Translations under genes and position numbers: made by a program
Source of the DNA: SMWC01 sp045561055
GTDB taxonomy: Bacteria; Pseudomonadota; Gammaproteobacteria; Steroidobacterales; Rariloculaceae
Reading direction: 5' to 3'
DNA length: 64,000 nucleotides
Assembly: GCA_045561055.1 (NCBI GenBank)
Contig: JBJKYL010000003.1
Location: forward strand, 16,183 to 80,182
The notes under the pieces: generated by a model
Seen by the model: only the letters and a program-made list of their open reading frames with translations
What the model was told of the DNA's origin: nothing
The model's database searches: none
Shown here: positions 17,713 through 26,659 of the stretch, piece by piece
Position numbering within the stretch: the stretch's first letter is position 1
Layout: every line of letters starts with the position of its first letter

Positions 17713-19059
17713 ATGAGCCATCCAAAGGTAACGGTTAGAGAAGGTAGTCTCGAGTCACCGACGCGTCATGCGATTAAGTGGCGCGAGCCTGAATATACGG
17801 AGGAAGCACCTCTCTTTTCGGAGCTCGAACGAGTTTTCGATATCTGCCATGGTTGCCGTCGCTGCTTTAATCTATGTAACTCTTTTCCCACTTTGTTCGA
17901 CGCTGTCGACGATTCGGAGACGGGCGAAATTGATTCAGTGCCGAAGAAAGCCTACTGGGAGGTTGTAGAGAATTGTTATCTCTGCGACATGTGCTATATG
18001 ACCAAGTGTCCTTACGTACCACCGCATGAATGGGCTGTAGACTTTCCGCATTTGATGTTGCGTGGCAAGGTCAAGCAGTTCCAGGACGGCGGTGCACGGT
18101 TGCGCGACAAAATATTGAGTGCGACTGATACTGTCGGTAAATTAGCAGGTATTCCCGTGATCTCTCAGACGATCAATGCAATCAACGCCTCGAAGGCTGG
18201 CCGGCAGGCGCTACAGGGAGTACTTGGCGTGCATGTCGACGCGCCGATGCCTAAATATCACGGTCGAAGTGCGCGCAGCCGACTTGCAGATCGTGTCGGG
18301 CGTCCCGACGCGGAGGCTGAAGCGACTGGTTGTACTCAGGGAAAAGTCGTTGTCTTCTCGACCTGCTACGGTAATCGTAACGAGCCAACGCTTGTGGAAG
18401 ATTTAGTAGCAGTGCTGGAGCACAACGACATTCCCACTGCGTTGGCGCGCCAAGAGCGCTGTTGCGGGATGCCAAAACTAGAACTAGGTGACTTGAAGAG
18501 CGTCGAGCGATTCAAAAACGATAATATTGATGAGCTATATCAGTGGGTATCGGAGGGCTGGGATTTGGTTGGTCCTATTCCGTCGTGCGTATTGATGTTC
18601 AAGCAGGAGTTGCCGCTTTTATTTCCTGAGGACGAGAAAGTGGGCGTGGTCGCGCGCGCGTTCTTCGACCCGTTCGAGTATCTGATGTTACGGCACCGAG
18701 GCGATAAGTTACGTCTCGACTTTCAGGCTAGCCTAGGCAAAGTGAGTTACCAGGTGCCTTGTCACCTCCGCGTGCAGAACTTTGGACTTAAAACCCGGGA
18801 GGCGTTGGAATTGATTCCCGACACGAAAGTACAGGTTATAGAACGCTGTTCGGGTCACGATGGTACCTACGCAGTTAAGAAGGAATACAATGCAATTTCC
18901 CGCAAGATAGCTCGTCCGGTTGCAAATGCTGTTAATAAGGCCGCTGCTGACGAGTTTACGAGTGATTGCCCGATGGCTGCAGCACAGATCGCGTCAGTAG
19001 CCGAGTCAGCTGAGGCTACTAATCCGTTACAGTTAATGCGCCGAGCCTACGGGATTTAG
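17713..19059 (+). CDS. heterodisulfide reductase-related iron-sulfur protein (two [4Fe-4S] sites, two CCG-type domains; GlpC/HdrD-like)
   Basis: A 448-residue soluble iron-sulfur protein. Two ferredoxin-like cluster motifs are visible: C45-x2-C48-x2-C51-x3-C55 (CHGCRRCFNLC) and C88-x2-C91-x2-C94-x4-C99 (CYLCDMCYMTKCP). Two cysteine-rich domains follow, the first with CCG at 250-252, the second with CSGHDG at 379 in place of CCG. This layout resembles HdrD, GlpC and LutA subunits that pass electrons between ferredoxin-type clusters and a partner. No membrane segment is seen. It lies 28 bases after rubrerythrin and directly before DUF3501. I infer that it supplies electrons to the rubrerythrin; this is not proven. 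Confidence 0.88.
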   Translation: MSHPKVTVREGSLESPTRHAIKWREPEYTEEAPLFSELERVFDICHGCRRCFNLCNSFPTLFDAVDDSETGEIDSVPKKAYWEVVENCYLCDMCYMTKCPYVPPHEWAVDFPHLMLRGKVKQFQDGGARLRDKILSATDTVGKLAGIPVISQTINAINASKAGRQALQGVLGVHVDAPMPKYHGRSARSRLADRVGRPDAEAEATGCTQGKVVVFSTCYGNRNEPTLVEDLVAVLEHNDIPTALARQERCCGMPKLELGDLKSVERFKNDNIDELYQWVSEGWDLVGPIPSCVLMFKQELPLLFPEDEKVGVVARAFFDPFEYLMLRHRGDKLRLDFQASLGKVSYQVPCHLRVQNFGLKTREALELIPDTKVQVIERCSGHDGTYAVKKEYNAISRKIARPVANAVNKAAADEFTSDCPMAAAQIASVAESAEATNPLQLMRRAYGI

Positions 19060-19060
19060 A

Positions 19061-19645
19061 ATGACGAAACTTACAGCTAACGATCTTATGAGTCTCGAGG
19101 AGTACCATCGGAATCGTCGGGATTTTCGTAAGCAGGTGTTGGCGCATAAAAAAAATCGGCGGGTGGCTATTGGAGGAAACGCGACTCTTTACTTTGAAGA
19201 TCAACTGACTATCAAGTATCAGGTCCAGGAGATGTTGCGGATCGAAAGGATTTTTGAACTGGAAGCTATCGAAGAAGAACTAGCAGCCTATAATCCGTTG
19301 ATTCCGGATGGTTCAAATTTCAAGGCGACGTTTATGGTCGAATTTCCGGATGCGGAGGAGCGACGTTACAAACTTACGCGTCTTACTGGAATCGAGGAAA
19401 CGGTTTACGCACAAGTTGAAGGGTATGCGAAGATTACTGCTATTTCCGACGAGGATCTCGATCGCAGCACAGAAGAGAAAACTTCTGCAGTCCACTTCAT
19501 GCGGTTCGAGCTTGATGAGGCAATGTGCGCCGCATTTAAAGACGGTGCCGCGCTCGGATTTGGGATCGATCACCCGAACTACACCGAATCAGTCTTGGCG
19601 GTTCAGTCAGTTGTGCGAGACTCGCTGGCCGCGGATCTCGATTAG
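19061..19645 (+). CDS. DUF3501 family protein
   Basis: A 194-residue protein of the DUF3501 family, with KLTANDLMSLEEYHRNRRDF at the N-terminus, LYFEDQLTIKYQVQEMLRIE near residue 47 and VHFMRFELDEAM near 146. No cofactor motif or membrane segment is apparent. It begins one base after the iron-sulfur protein stop, so the two are surely co-translated. DUF3501 genes often accompany rubrerythrin and CCG-domain genes, but no function has been established. It is the last gene of the unit; 80 bases follow before parE. Confidence 0.87.
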   Translation: MTKLTANDLMSLEEYHRNRRDFRKQVLAHKKNRRVAIGGNATLYFEDQLTIKYQVQEMLRIERIFELEAIEEELAAYNPLIPDGSNFKATFMVEFPDAEERRYKLTRLTGIEETVYAQVEGYAKITAISDEDLDRSTEEKTSAVHFMRFELDEAMCAAFKDGAALGFGIDHPNYTESVLAVQSVVRDSLAADLD

Positions 19646-19725
19646 CATCCGCAACTAGCGTTACAATCTATGTGCTTTCCTCTAGCCAAGCAATGCGGCC
19701 AGGTTAGAGTCGAGCGGATGAGTGC

Positions 19726-21615
19726 ATGACTAAAAGCTATCTCGCTGCTGACATTGAGGTCTTGAGTGGTCTTGAGCCCGTCCGTCGACGCCCGGGTATG
19801 TATACAGATACTACTCGGCCCAACCATTTAGCTCACGAAGTAATCGACAACAGCATCGATGAAGCGATTGAGGGACATGCAAAACGCCTCGACGTTAAGG
19901 TTGCGAAGGACGGTTCGTTCGAGGTTGCCGATGACGGCCGTGGGATGCCGGTCGATATCCATCCCAAAGAGAAAATTCCCGGCGTCGAGCTAATCCTTAC
20001 GAAGTTGCACGCCGGAGGTAAGTTTTCTAACGAACAGTACCGCTTCTCCGGCGGCCTACACGGTGTGGGTGTTTCCGTCGTCAATGCATTGTCGAAGAAC
20101 CTAGAGGTTTGGATACGTCGTGACGGCAAGGAATACAACATGAGCTTCGTCAATGGTAAGCGCTGCGGAAAACTCGACGTTGTTGGTAAGGTCGGTAAAG
20201 CCAATACAGGTACAACGCTTCGTTTCTGGCCCGATCCTAAATATTTCGATAGTGCGGCCTTCTCCGTTTCTCGGCTCAAACATGTCTTGAGAGCTAAAGC
20301 GGTGCTTTGTCCCGGTCTAGATGTGCGGCTGGAGGTGGAAGAACCAAAGGAGAAAAAACGGTGGCAGTATGAGGGTGGCTTGGAGGAGTACCTTAAGACA
20401 ACTCTTGGTGGGGAATCGTTGTGGTTACCAGAAGAGCCATTCATCGGAAGGCTCGACGCGAAGCACGAGGCTGTTGAATGGGCTCTAGTCTGGCGAACCG
20501 ATGAGGCGGTCCCGGTCAGTGAGAGTTATGTAAATTTGATTCCGACCCCGCAGGGTGGAACGCATGTGAACGGGCTACGGGTAGGACTGACCGAGGCTTT
20601 ACGCGAGTTCTGCGATTTCAGGAACTTGCTGCCGCGCGGAATCAAACTTGCTCCCGACGATGTATGGGAGGGCGTTGCCTATATTTTGTCTGTGAAGATG
20701 GAGGAACCTCAGTTTTCAGGCCAGACAAAGGAGCGGCTCGGGTCTCGTGAGTGCGCGGGATTTGTAAGTGGTGTAGTTAAGGACATGTTTGCGCTATGGC
20801 TGAATCAGCATCCCGAGACGGGTGATGAAATAGGCCAGCAGGCAATCGCTAATGCGCAAAAGAGACTAAAAGCCGCAAAAAAAATCGTTCGAAAGCGTAT
20901 TGTCTCGGGCCCGGCACTGCCTGGCAAACTGGCCGATTGTACGATTCAGGAACCGAGTATCGCGGAACTTTTCCTCGTTGAAGGCGATTCCGCTGGCGGT
21001 TCTGCTAAGCAAGCGCGATCGCGTGAGACGCAGGCTGTAATGCCGCTGCGCGGTAAGATTCTTAATACCTGGGAAGTCGAACCCGGAGAACTGTTGGCTT
21101 CGCAAGAGGTTCACAACATTAGTATCGCGCTGGGCGTAGATCCAGGTTCAGAGCGACTAGATAATTTGCGCTACCACAAAATCTGTATCCTCGCGGATGC
21201 TGATTCCGATGGCCTGCACATCGCAACTCTCCTCTGTGCATTGTTTTTGCGACACTTCCGGCCGCTTGTCTCAGCGGGGCACGTTTTTGTAGCGATGCCG
21301 CCTCTTTACCGCATCGATGTGGGCAGGGAAGTTTTCTACGCGCTGGACGATGCCGAGCGGGAGATGATTATTGATCGAATCGAGGGAAAAAAAAAGAAAG
21401 GCAAGGTTTCCGTCACGCGGTTCAAAGGGCTTGGAGAAATGAATCCTTCGCAACTTCGTGAGACGACGATGGCTGAGGCAACGCGACGGCTCATTCAGCT
21501 TACGATCAAGGAGGAAGATAAACCGGATCAGATTCTCGATATGCTGTTGGCGAAAAAACGCGCATCGGATCGTCGGGAGTGGCTCCAGGAAAAAGGTAAT
21601 TTAGCGGACATTTAG
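19726..21615 (+). CDS. parE: DNA topoisomerase IV subunit B
   Basis: The 629-residue ATPase subunit of topoisomerase IV, which decatenates daughter chromosomes with ParC. The GHKL ATPase domain shows IDNSIDEAIEGHA, DDGRGMPVDIHP and GGLHGVGVSVVNALS. The transducer and TOPRIM domain follow with LVEGDSAGGSAKQARSR, LRGKILNTWE and ILADADSDGLHIATLL, where the acidic residues bind magnesium. The length matches E. coli ParE (630) rather than the longer GyrB. parC follows 38 bases later. Confidence 0.97.
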   Translation: MTKSYLAADIEVLSGLEPVRRRPGMYTDTTRPNHLAHEVIDNSIDEAIEGHAKRLDVKVAKDGSFEVADDGRGMPVDIHPKEKIPGVELILTKLHAGGKFSNEQYRFSGGLHGVGVSVVNALSKNLEVWIRRDGKEYNMSFVNGKRCGKLDVVGKVGKANTGTTLRFWPDPKYFDSAAFSVSRLKHVLRAKAVLCPGLDVRLEVEEPKEKKRWQYEGGLEEYLKTTLGGESLWLPEEPFIGRLDAKHEAVEWALVWRTDEAVPVSESYVNLIPTPQGGTHVNGLRVGLTEALREFCDFRNLLPRGIKLAPDDVWEGVAYILSVKMEEPQFSGQTKERLGSRECAGFVSGVVKDMFALWLNQHPETGDEIGQQAIANAQKRLKAAKKIVRKRIVSGPALPGKLADCTIQEPSIAELFLVEGDSAGGSAKQARSRETQAVMPLRGKILNTWEVEPGELLASQEVHNISIALGVDPGSERLDNLRYHKICILADADSDGLHIATLLCALFLRHFRPLVSAGHVFVAMPPLYRIDVGREVFYALDDAEREMIIDRIEGKKKKGKVSVTRFKGLGEMNPSQLRETTMAEATRRLIQLTIKEEDKPDQILDMLLAKKRASDRREWLQEKGNLADI

Positions 21616-21653
21616 CTCCGGTTATCTAGGCTGTGTTAACCAAGGGAAAGCTA

Positions 21654-23912
21654 ATGAAGGAACAACAACTTAATTTCGAGGGTATTGAACGAGTACCACT
21701 GGCGACGTTTACCGAGAGGGCCTACCTAGATTACTCGATGTACGTCATTCTCGACCGAGCGCTGCCATTTATCGGAGACGGTTTGAAGCCCGTGCAGCGC
21801 CGGATCGTTTATGCGATGAGCGATTTAGGAATGTCAGCTGTAGCCAAGCCGAAGAAGGCTGCGCGGGCTGTTGGCGACGTCATTGGAAAGTTCCATCCGC
21901 ACGGTGATTCCGCCTGCTATGAGGCGATGGTACATATGGCTCAACCGTTCAGTTATCGTTATCCGATCGTGGACGGTCATGGTAATTGGGGATCTCAGGA
22001 CGACCCAAAGTCGTTCGCGGCTATGCGCTATACAGAAGCTCGATTGACTCGCTATGCCCAGGTTCTTCTAGCCGAACTCGGCCAGGGAACGGTTGAGTGG
22101 CAGCCGAACTTTGACGGGACACTACAGGAACCGTTGGTATTGCCCGCGCAGCTACCCAATCTCCTGTTGAACGGTTCCAGTGGGATTGCAGTGGGGATGT
22201 CAACGGATGTACCGCCTCACAATGCGCGTGAAGTGATCACGGCTTTGATTCGTTTGCTAGAGCAGCCCAGGACGACTCTAAGCCAACTAACGAAGCATAT
22301 TAAGGGCCCAGATTTTCCGACAGGCGGAGAATTGATCTCGCCACCTAAGGAGATAGTGGAAATCTACAAGACTGGTTCTGGAACGCTCCGTCATCGTGCT
22401 CGCTACGAAGTCCAGGGTGATGAAATTATTATTACAGAACTTCCACACCAGGTTTCTGGATCGAAAATCCTCGAGCAGATTGCGACCCAGATGCGTGCTA
22501 AGAAGTTACCGATGCTTGAAGACTTACGAGATGAATCGGATCATGAGTGCCCGACGCGTCTTGTGCTCACGCCGCGATCGTCGCGCGTCGACATCGATGC
22601 GACGATGCGCCATCTGTTTGCCACTACTGATCTAGAACGCACGGTTAGGGTTAATTTAAACGTGATTGGTCTCGACGGTCGGCCAGCTGTCTACGGATTG
22701 AAATCGCTACTGGAGGAGTGGCTGACTTTTCGTCTGGAGACTGTTAAACGTCGTCTCCAGTATAGATTGGATCATGTAACTCATCGTTTACATATTCTCG
22801 ACGGCTTGTTAACTGCGTTTCTAAATATCGACGCTGTGATCAAGATCATTCGAACGGAAGACGAACCGAAGCCCGTTCTAAAGAGACGATTTAAATTTAC
22901 TGATATTCAGTCAGAAGCAATTCTCGAACTGAAACTCCGGCATCTCGCTCGTTTGGAGGAGATTCGTATTCGTGCAGAACAAGAAGAGATCGGAGCCGAA
23001 AAAATCGAATTGGAAAACCTACTACGATCCAAAGCGCGTTTAACTAAGCTTGTCAAAGGTGAGTTACTGGAACTTGCGGAAACCCATGGAGATGATCGTC
23101 GTACGATTCTCATAGAGCGAAACGCTGCACAGGCACTGGATGAGTCTGAACTCGTTGCAAGCGATCCGGTTACTGTCATATTGTCAGAGCGCGGCTGGGC
23201 ACGGGCTGCGAAAGGGCATGAGGTCGATGCAGAAAAACTGAACTATCGTTCTGGAGATCAATATCTAGCAGCCGCCATCGGGCGCAGCAATCAGCTTGCT
23301 ATTTTTGTGGATAGTACAGGACGGGCTTACAGTCTTGCTGCACATACTCTACCGTCGAGCCGCGGACAGGGAGAACCGCTATCTGGCCGGCTGAAGCCGC
23401 CCGACGGCTCATCGTTTCGTGCGGTGCTACTTGGGTTAGCAGAGGAAAAGTGGGTGCTTGCGTCCTCTGCGGGCTATGGTTTCGTCGTTAAGCTTGGTGA
23501 TCTTTACTCGCGTAATAAGGCTGGAAAAGCTGCATTGACGGTACCGAAGGGAATGTCTGTCATTCCTGCCGCTGCAGTTAGTGAACGAGACCGTCCTGAG
23601 GATGCGCCTTCCGGTCGATCTCTATTAGCTTCGGTATCTACGGACGGTCGGTTGTTATTGTTCGAGCTTGGCGAATTGCCAGAGCTTGCGCGCGGCAAGG
23701 GAAACAAGATTCTCAATCTACCCTCAAAGAGTGGAATTGAGATGGCCGCGATCTGTGTGCTCGAAACAGGGCAGTCTCTCAAGATAATCTCCGGTCAGCG
23801 TTATATGACCTTGAAGCCGAAGGACCTCGAGCACTATGTAGGTGTTAGGGGGAGGCGGGGACATGCGTTGCCACGCGGTTGGCGTAAGGTAGAACGGTTA
23901 CTCGTGGGATAA
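21654..23912 (+). CDS. parC: DNA topoisomerase IV subunit A
   Basis: A 752-residue DNA breakage-reunion subunit. The catalytic tyrosine is Y126 in MRYTEARLTRY. The quinolone region GKFHPHGDSACYEAMV keeps Ser (S86) and Glu (E90) at the positions of E. coli S80 and E84, so no target-site resistance change is seen there. The C-terminal beta-pinwheel is shorter and more divergent than in GyrA. The open frame starts at GTG 21633, but I choose ATG 21654, preceded by AAGGGAAAG. It is paired with parE. Confidence 0.97.
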   Translation: MKEQQLNFEGIERVPLATFTERAYLDYSMYVILDRALPFIGDGLKPVQRRIVYAMSDLGMSAVAKPKKAARAVGDVIGKFHPHGDSACYEAMVHMAQPFSYRYPIVDGHGNWGSQDDPKSFAAMRYTEARLTRYAQVLLAELGQGTVEWQPNFDGTLQEPLVLPAQLPNLLLNGSSGIAVGMSTDVPPHNAREVITALIRLLEQPRTTLSQLTKHIKGPDFPTGGELISPPKEIVEIYKTGSGTLRHRARYEVQGDEIIITELPHQVSGSKILEQIATQMRAKKLPMLEDLRDESDHECPTRLVLTPRSSRVDIDATMRHLFATTDLERTVRVNLNVIGLDGRPAVYGLKSLLEEWLTFRLETVKRRLQYRLDHVTHRLHILDGLLTAFLNIDAVIKIIRTEDEPKPVLKRRFKFTDIQSEAILELKLRHLARLEEIRIRAEQEEIGAEKIELENLLRSKARLTKLVKGELLELAETHGDDRRTILIERNAAQALDESELVASDPVTVILSERGWARAAKGHEVDAEKLNYRSGDQYLAAAIGRSNQLAIFVDSTGRAYSLAAHTLPSSRGQGEPLSGRLKPPDGSSFRAVLLGLAEEKWVLASSAGYGFVVKLGDLYSRNKAGKAALTVPKGMSVIPAAAVSERDRPEDAPSGRSLLASVSTDGRLLLFELGELPELARGKGNKILNLPSKSGIEMAAICVLETGQSLKIISGQRYMTLKPKDLEHYVGVRGRRGHALPRGWRKVERLLVG

Positions 23913-23959
23913 GAGATAAAAACACTATATATTCGGTTCGGTCTGTGAACAGGTATTGA

Positions 23960-24991
23960 TCATCGAAGACTCTCGTGTAGTGGTGTTTTGCTTAGCTCGC
24001 CAGGAATTTCCTGGACGAGCCTTGGCACAAGATAGCCAGGTAGGCGCTGTCTGAGTCCAGCTAGGAGTTCTAGTGCTGTCGCATCTCTTACTTTGAAATG
24101 CATGGCCCCCGCAACGTGGTCGAGCTGATGTAGATAATAAGGAACGATACTTGCGTCGAAAAGACTATGGCTCAGGGCCTCCAGGCTAGTTATATCGTCG
24201 TTTATTCCGCGGAGCAAAACCGACTGGTTTAGAATAAGTGTCCCGGTAGCATGAACCTGCTTCATCGCACTTCTCACTGACTCATCAATCTCGTTCGCGT
24301 GATTACTATGCACGACCAGAACAGTCTTAAGGCTACTTTCCCTCAGGATATCCAACAAGTCTTGATCGATTCTTGTGGGTAGGATGATAGGGAACCGACT
24401 GTGAATACGAAGCGTCGTGATCGACGAGAACCGTTCCAGCTCGGATACTAGTTCCTGTAGCCGTCGGTTCGAAAGTGAGAGTGGATCGCCGCCCGATAGG
24501 ATGACCTCGCTGATTGCCGGTCGCTTTCGTAGTTCCGCGAGCGCTACGCTCCAATTACCGCGGGAAGCCGTTTGTGCCTCATAAGGAAAGTGGCGGCGAA
24601 AGCAATATCGGCAATGGATTGGGCACGCCGCCGTTGTGACAATCAATGCTCGTCCAGGATATTTCTGCATTACTCCATCGTTCGCCAGCGCGAGTTCGCC
24701 AAGCGGATCAGTAATGAATTCCGGGTGCTCGTTCTGTTCTTCCGTCATAGGCAGTATCTGACGGAGTAGCGGATCGTTCGTGTTGCCGGGCTGCATTCGC
24801 GAAACGAACGCTTTTGGTACCAGCAACGGAAACTCATCTTTAACAGGTTGAAACCAGCCTAAATCCTCTGGGTCAATATCGAGGATCGCGAGCAATTCCG
24901 ACGCGCTTCTTACGGCCTCATTGAGTGACTGTTGCCAATTCGGTGTAGTTGGTAAGGCTTTGGTTTGGTGACTAGCGTCTGAGCTGCGCAT
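23960..24991 (-). CDS. epmB: EF-P beta-lysylation protein EpmB (lysine 2,3-aminomutase-like)
   Basis: A 343-residue radical SAM enzyme with the cluster motif C123-x3-C127-x2-C130 (CPIHCRYC) and GGDPLSL for SAM binding. The C-terminal SKTPL carries K335, equivalent to the PLP lysine of EpmB/YjeK. It lacks the extensions of fermentative lysine aminomutases. EpmB converts L-alpha-lysine to (R)-beta-lysine, which EpmA attaches to EF-P. It is divergent from efp across 112 bases and close to epmA, so the whole pathway sits within 2.7 kb. Confidence 0.95.
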   Translation of the reverse strand: MRSSDASHQTKALPTTPNWQQSLNEAVRSASELLAILDIDPEDLGWFQPVKDEFPLLVPKAFVSRMQPGNTNDPLLRQILPMTEEQNEHPEFITDPLGELALANDGVMQKYPGRALIVTTAACPIHCRYCFRRHFPYEAQTASRGNWSVALAELRKRPAISEVILSGGDPLSLSNRRLQELVSELERFSSITTLRIHSRFPIILPTRIDQDLLDILRESSLKTVLVVHSNHANEIDESVRSAMKQVHATGTLILNQSVLLRGINDDITSLEALSHSLFDASIVPYYLHQLDHVAGAMHFKVRDATALELLAGLRQRLPGYLVPRLVQEIPGELSKTPLHESLR

Positions 24992-25103
24992 TAATATTAG
25001 TTCGTTTCAAGGATGCTTGGCGGTATTATCGCTTAGCTTAAAGTAAAGATTGTAGTCACATAGGTTCCCTTGATCAGGTTTTGGCAGAGAGAGTGAAATA
25101 TTA

Positions 25104-25676
25104 ATGGCAAGTTATAGCACTAACGAGTTTCGTGGCGGTTTGAAAATTATCCTAGATGGCGATCCTTGCACGATTCTCGAAAACGAGTTTGTTAAGCCGG
25201 GGAAAGGGCAGGCGTTCAATCGTGTGAAGATTCGAAACTTGAAATCAGGCCGGGTTGTTGAGAAAACGTTCAAATCTGGGGAGTCGGTTGAGGTGGCTGA
25301 TGTCGTAGAGCAGGATATGCAGTACCTCTATTCCGACGGCGAGTTCTGGTATTTCATGTTTCCAGATACATTTGAGCAACTACCGGCGGACGGGCGAGCG
25401 GTTGCCGAGTCGAAACTCTGGCTCCGAGAGGAAGATGTGTGTACCGTCACTATCTGGAATGGAGTGCCGCTGCTGGTTACACCTCCGAACTTTGTCGAGC
25501 TCAGCGTTGTGGAGACCGATCCTGGTGTCCGCGGCGATACAGCTCAGGGCGGAGTCAAACCGGCAACTCTAGAGACTGGGGCTGTTGTGAGAGTTCCGCT
25601 GTTCGTAGAGGAGGGAGAGTTGATCCGGGCCGATACGCGCACCGGTGAATACGTCTCAAGAGCTAAATCTAAATAA
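25104..25676 (+). CDS. efp: elongation factor P
   Basis: A 190-residue three-domain EF-P with the modified lysine K34 in the tip loop KPGKGQA. It binds between the P and E sites and rescues ribosomes stalled on polyproline. Lys at position 34 together with neighbouring epmA and epmB indicates beta-lysylation rather than rhamnosylation (which uses Arg). The KOW-like N-terminal domain is followed by two OB folds ending LIRADTRTGEYVSRAKSK. It faces epmA convergently with an 11-base gap. Confidence 0.97.
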   Translation: MASYSTNEFRGGLKIILDGDPCTILENEFVKPGKGQAFNRVKIRNLKSGRVVEKTFKSGESVEVADVVEQDMQYLYSDGEFWYFMFPDTFEQLPADGRAVAESKLWLREEDVCTVTIWNGVPLLVTPPNFVELSVVETDPGVRGDTAQGGVKPATLETGAVVRVPLFVEEGELIRADTRTGEYVSRAKSK

Positions 25677-25687
25677 CATTGCTTCTA

Positions 25688-26659
25688 TCACTCACTCGGT
25701 CCGTGGGGGAAGCTCATTGTTGCGGCGACGCTAGAAACACCAGCTGCTAACGCAAGGACTCGATCCAGGCCGATTGCAACGCCCGCACAAGGCGGCAACC
25801 CGTGCTCCAGCGCGGCTAGGAAGTGCTCGTCCAGCAGCGGTTCGTGACGGCCGTCCCTCCGGCGTCGTGTAAGATCAAGTTCGAAGCGTTGCCGTTGCTC
25901 GGCGGCGTCCGTTAGCTCGGCGAAACCATTTGCAAGTTCTATACCGCTACAGAATGCTTCGAAACGTGCAGCGACCGGTGGTTTTTCTGCTTTGATTCGT
26001 GCGAGTGCAGCCTGGTTGGCAGGAAAATCGTATATAAAGGTGATGGCGTCCGGGTCCAGCTGCGGGACGATCACTTCGCTCAGCGCGAGATCGAGTATGC
26101 CGTCTTCACTAATGTTCGGTGGAAGGTCGATCCCTGCTTTCGACACTGCTGCTCGAACCTCTTCGGTATTCTCGAACCGGTCCGTATGGAGAAAATCGCG
26201 AAAAACCTGTCTGTAACTCATTCGTCCTGCTGGCGCGAGGCTACGAGTTGAATGCAGTAGCCTGTGAAGCAAGGACTCTACCTCCTCCATAAGTTGTGTT
26301 TCGTTCCAGCCAAGTCGATACCATTCAAGCAGAGTGAACTCGGGTTCGTGCCAGCGCCCTTGTTCGGCGGCGCGAAAGACACGACAGATTTGATAAATAT
26401 CGCCGCTACCTCCAGCGAGCAGTCGTTTCATTGCGTATTCCGGTGACGTATGCAGATAACGGAGGACAGTGCCATTGATTGAATCTCTAGCTAACATCGG
26501 TTCAAGCCCCAAATCGGATGTCCCGGCCGTCGACAGCGCAGGCGTTTCGACCTCGAGTACTTTTCGAGTGGTGAAAAACTCCCGGATGGCTGCCAACGAT
26601 TTGGCGCGTAGTTGCAGCATTTCTTGCGATGCGTTTGATCGCCATGACGGAGAACCCAT
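25688..26659 (-). CDS. epmA: EF-P lysine ligase EpmA (GenX/PoxA)
   Basis: A 323-residue class II aminoacyl-tRNA synthetase-like protein equivalent to the catalytic core of LysRS without the anticodon-binding domain. Motif 2 reads FRAAEQGRWHEPEFTLLEWY. Motif 3 reads PPCAGVAIGLDRVLALAAG. It loads beta-lysine onto K34 of EF-P. The start ATG directly follows the psd stop (TAAATG), so it is translated with psd and the SCO1-like gene. Confidence 0.95.
   Translation of the reverse strand: MGSPSWRSNASQEMLQLRAKSLAAIREFFTTRKVLEVETPALSTAGTSDLGLEPMLARDSINGTVLRYLHTSPEYAMKRLLAGGSGDIYQICRVFRAAEQGRWHEPEFTLLEWYRLGWNETQLMEEVESLLHRLLHSTRSLAPAGRMSYRQVFRDFLHTDRFENTEEVRAAVSKAGIDLPPNISEDGILDLALSEVIVPQLDPDAITFIYDFPANQAALARIKAEKPPVAARFEAFCSGIELANGFAELTDAAEQRQRFELDLTRRRRDGRHEPLLDEHFLAALEHGLPPCAGVAIGLDRVLALAAGVSSVAATMSFPHGPSE

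Noticed and set aside
19833..20444. 203-codon open frame on the minus strand inside parE
   Set aside because: Antisense shadow of a highly conserved gene; the translation is Ser/Pro/Arg-rich with no domain.
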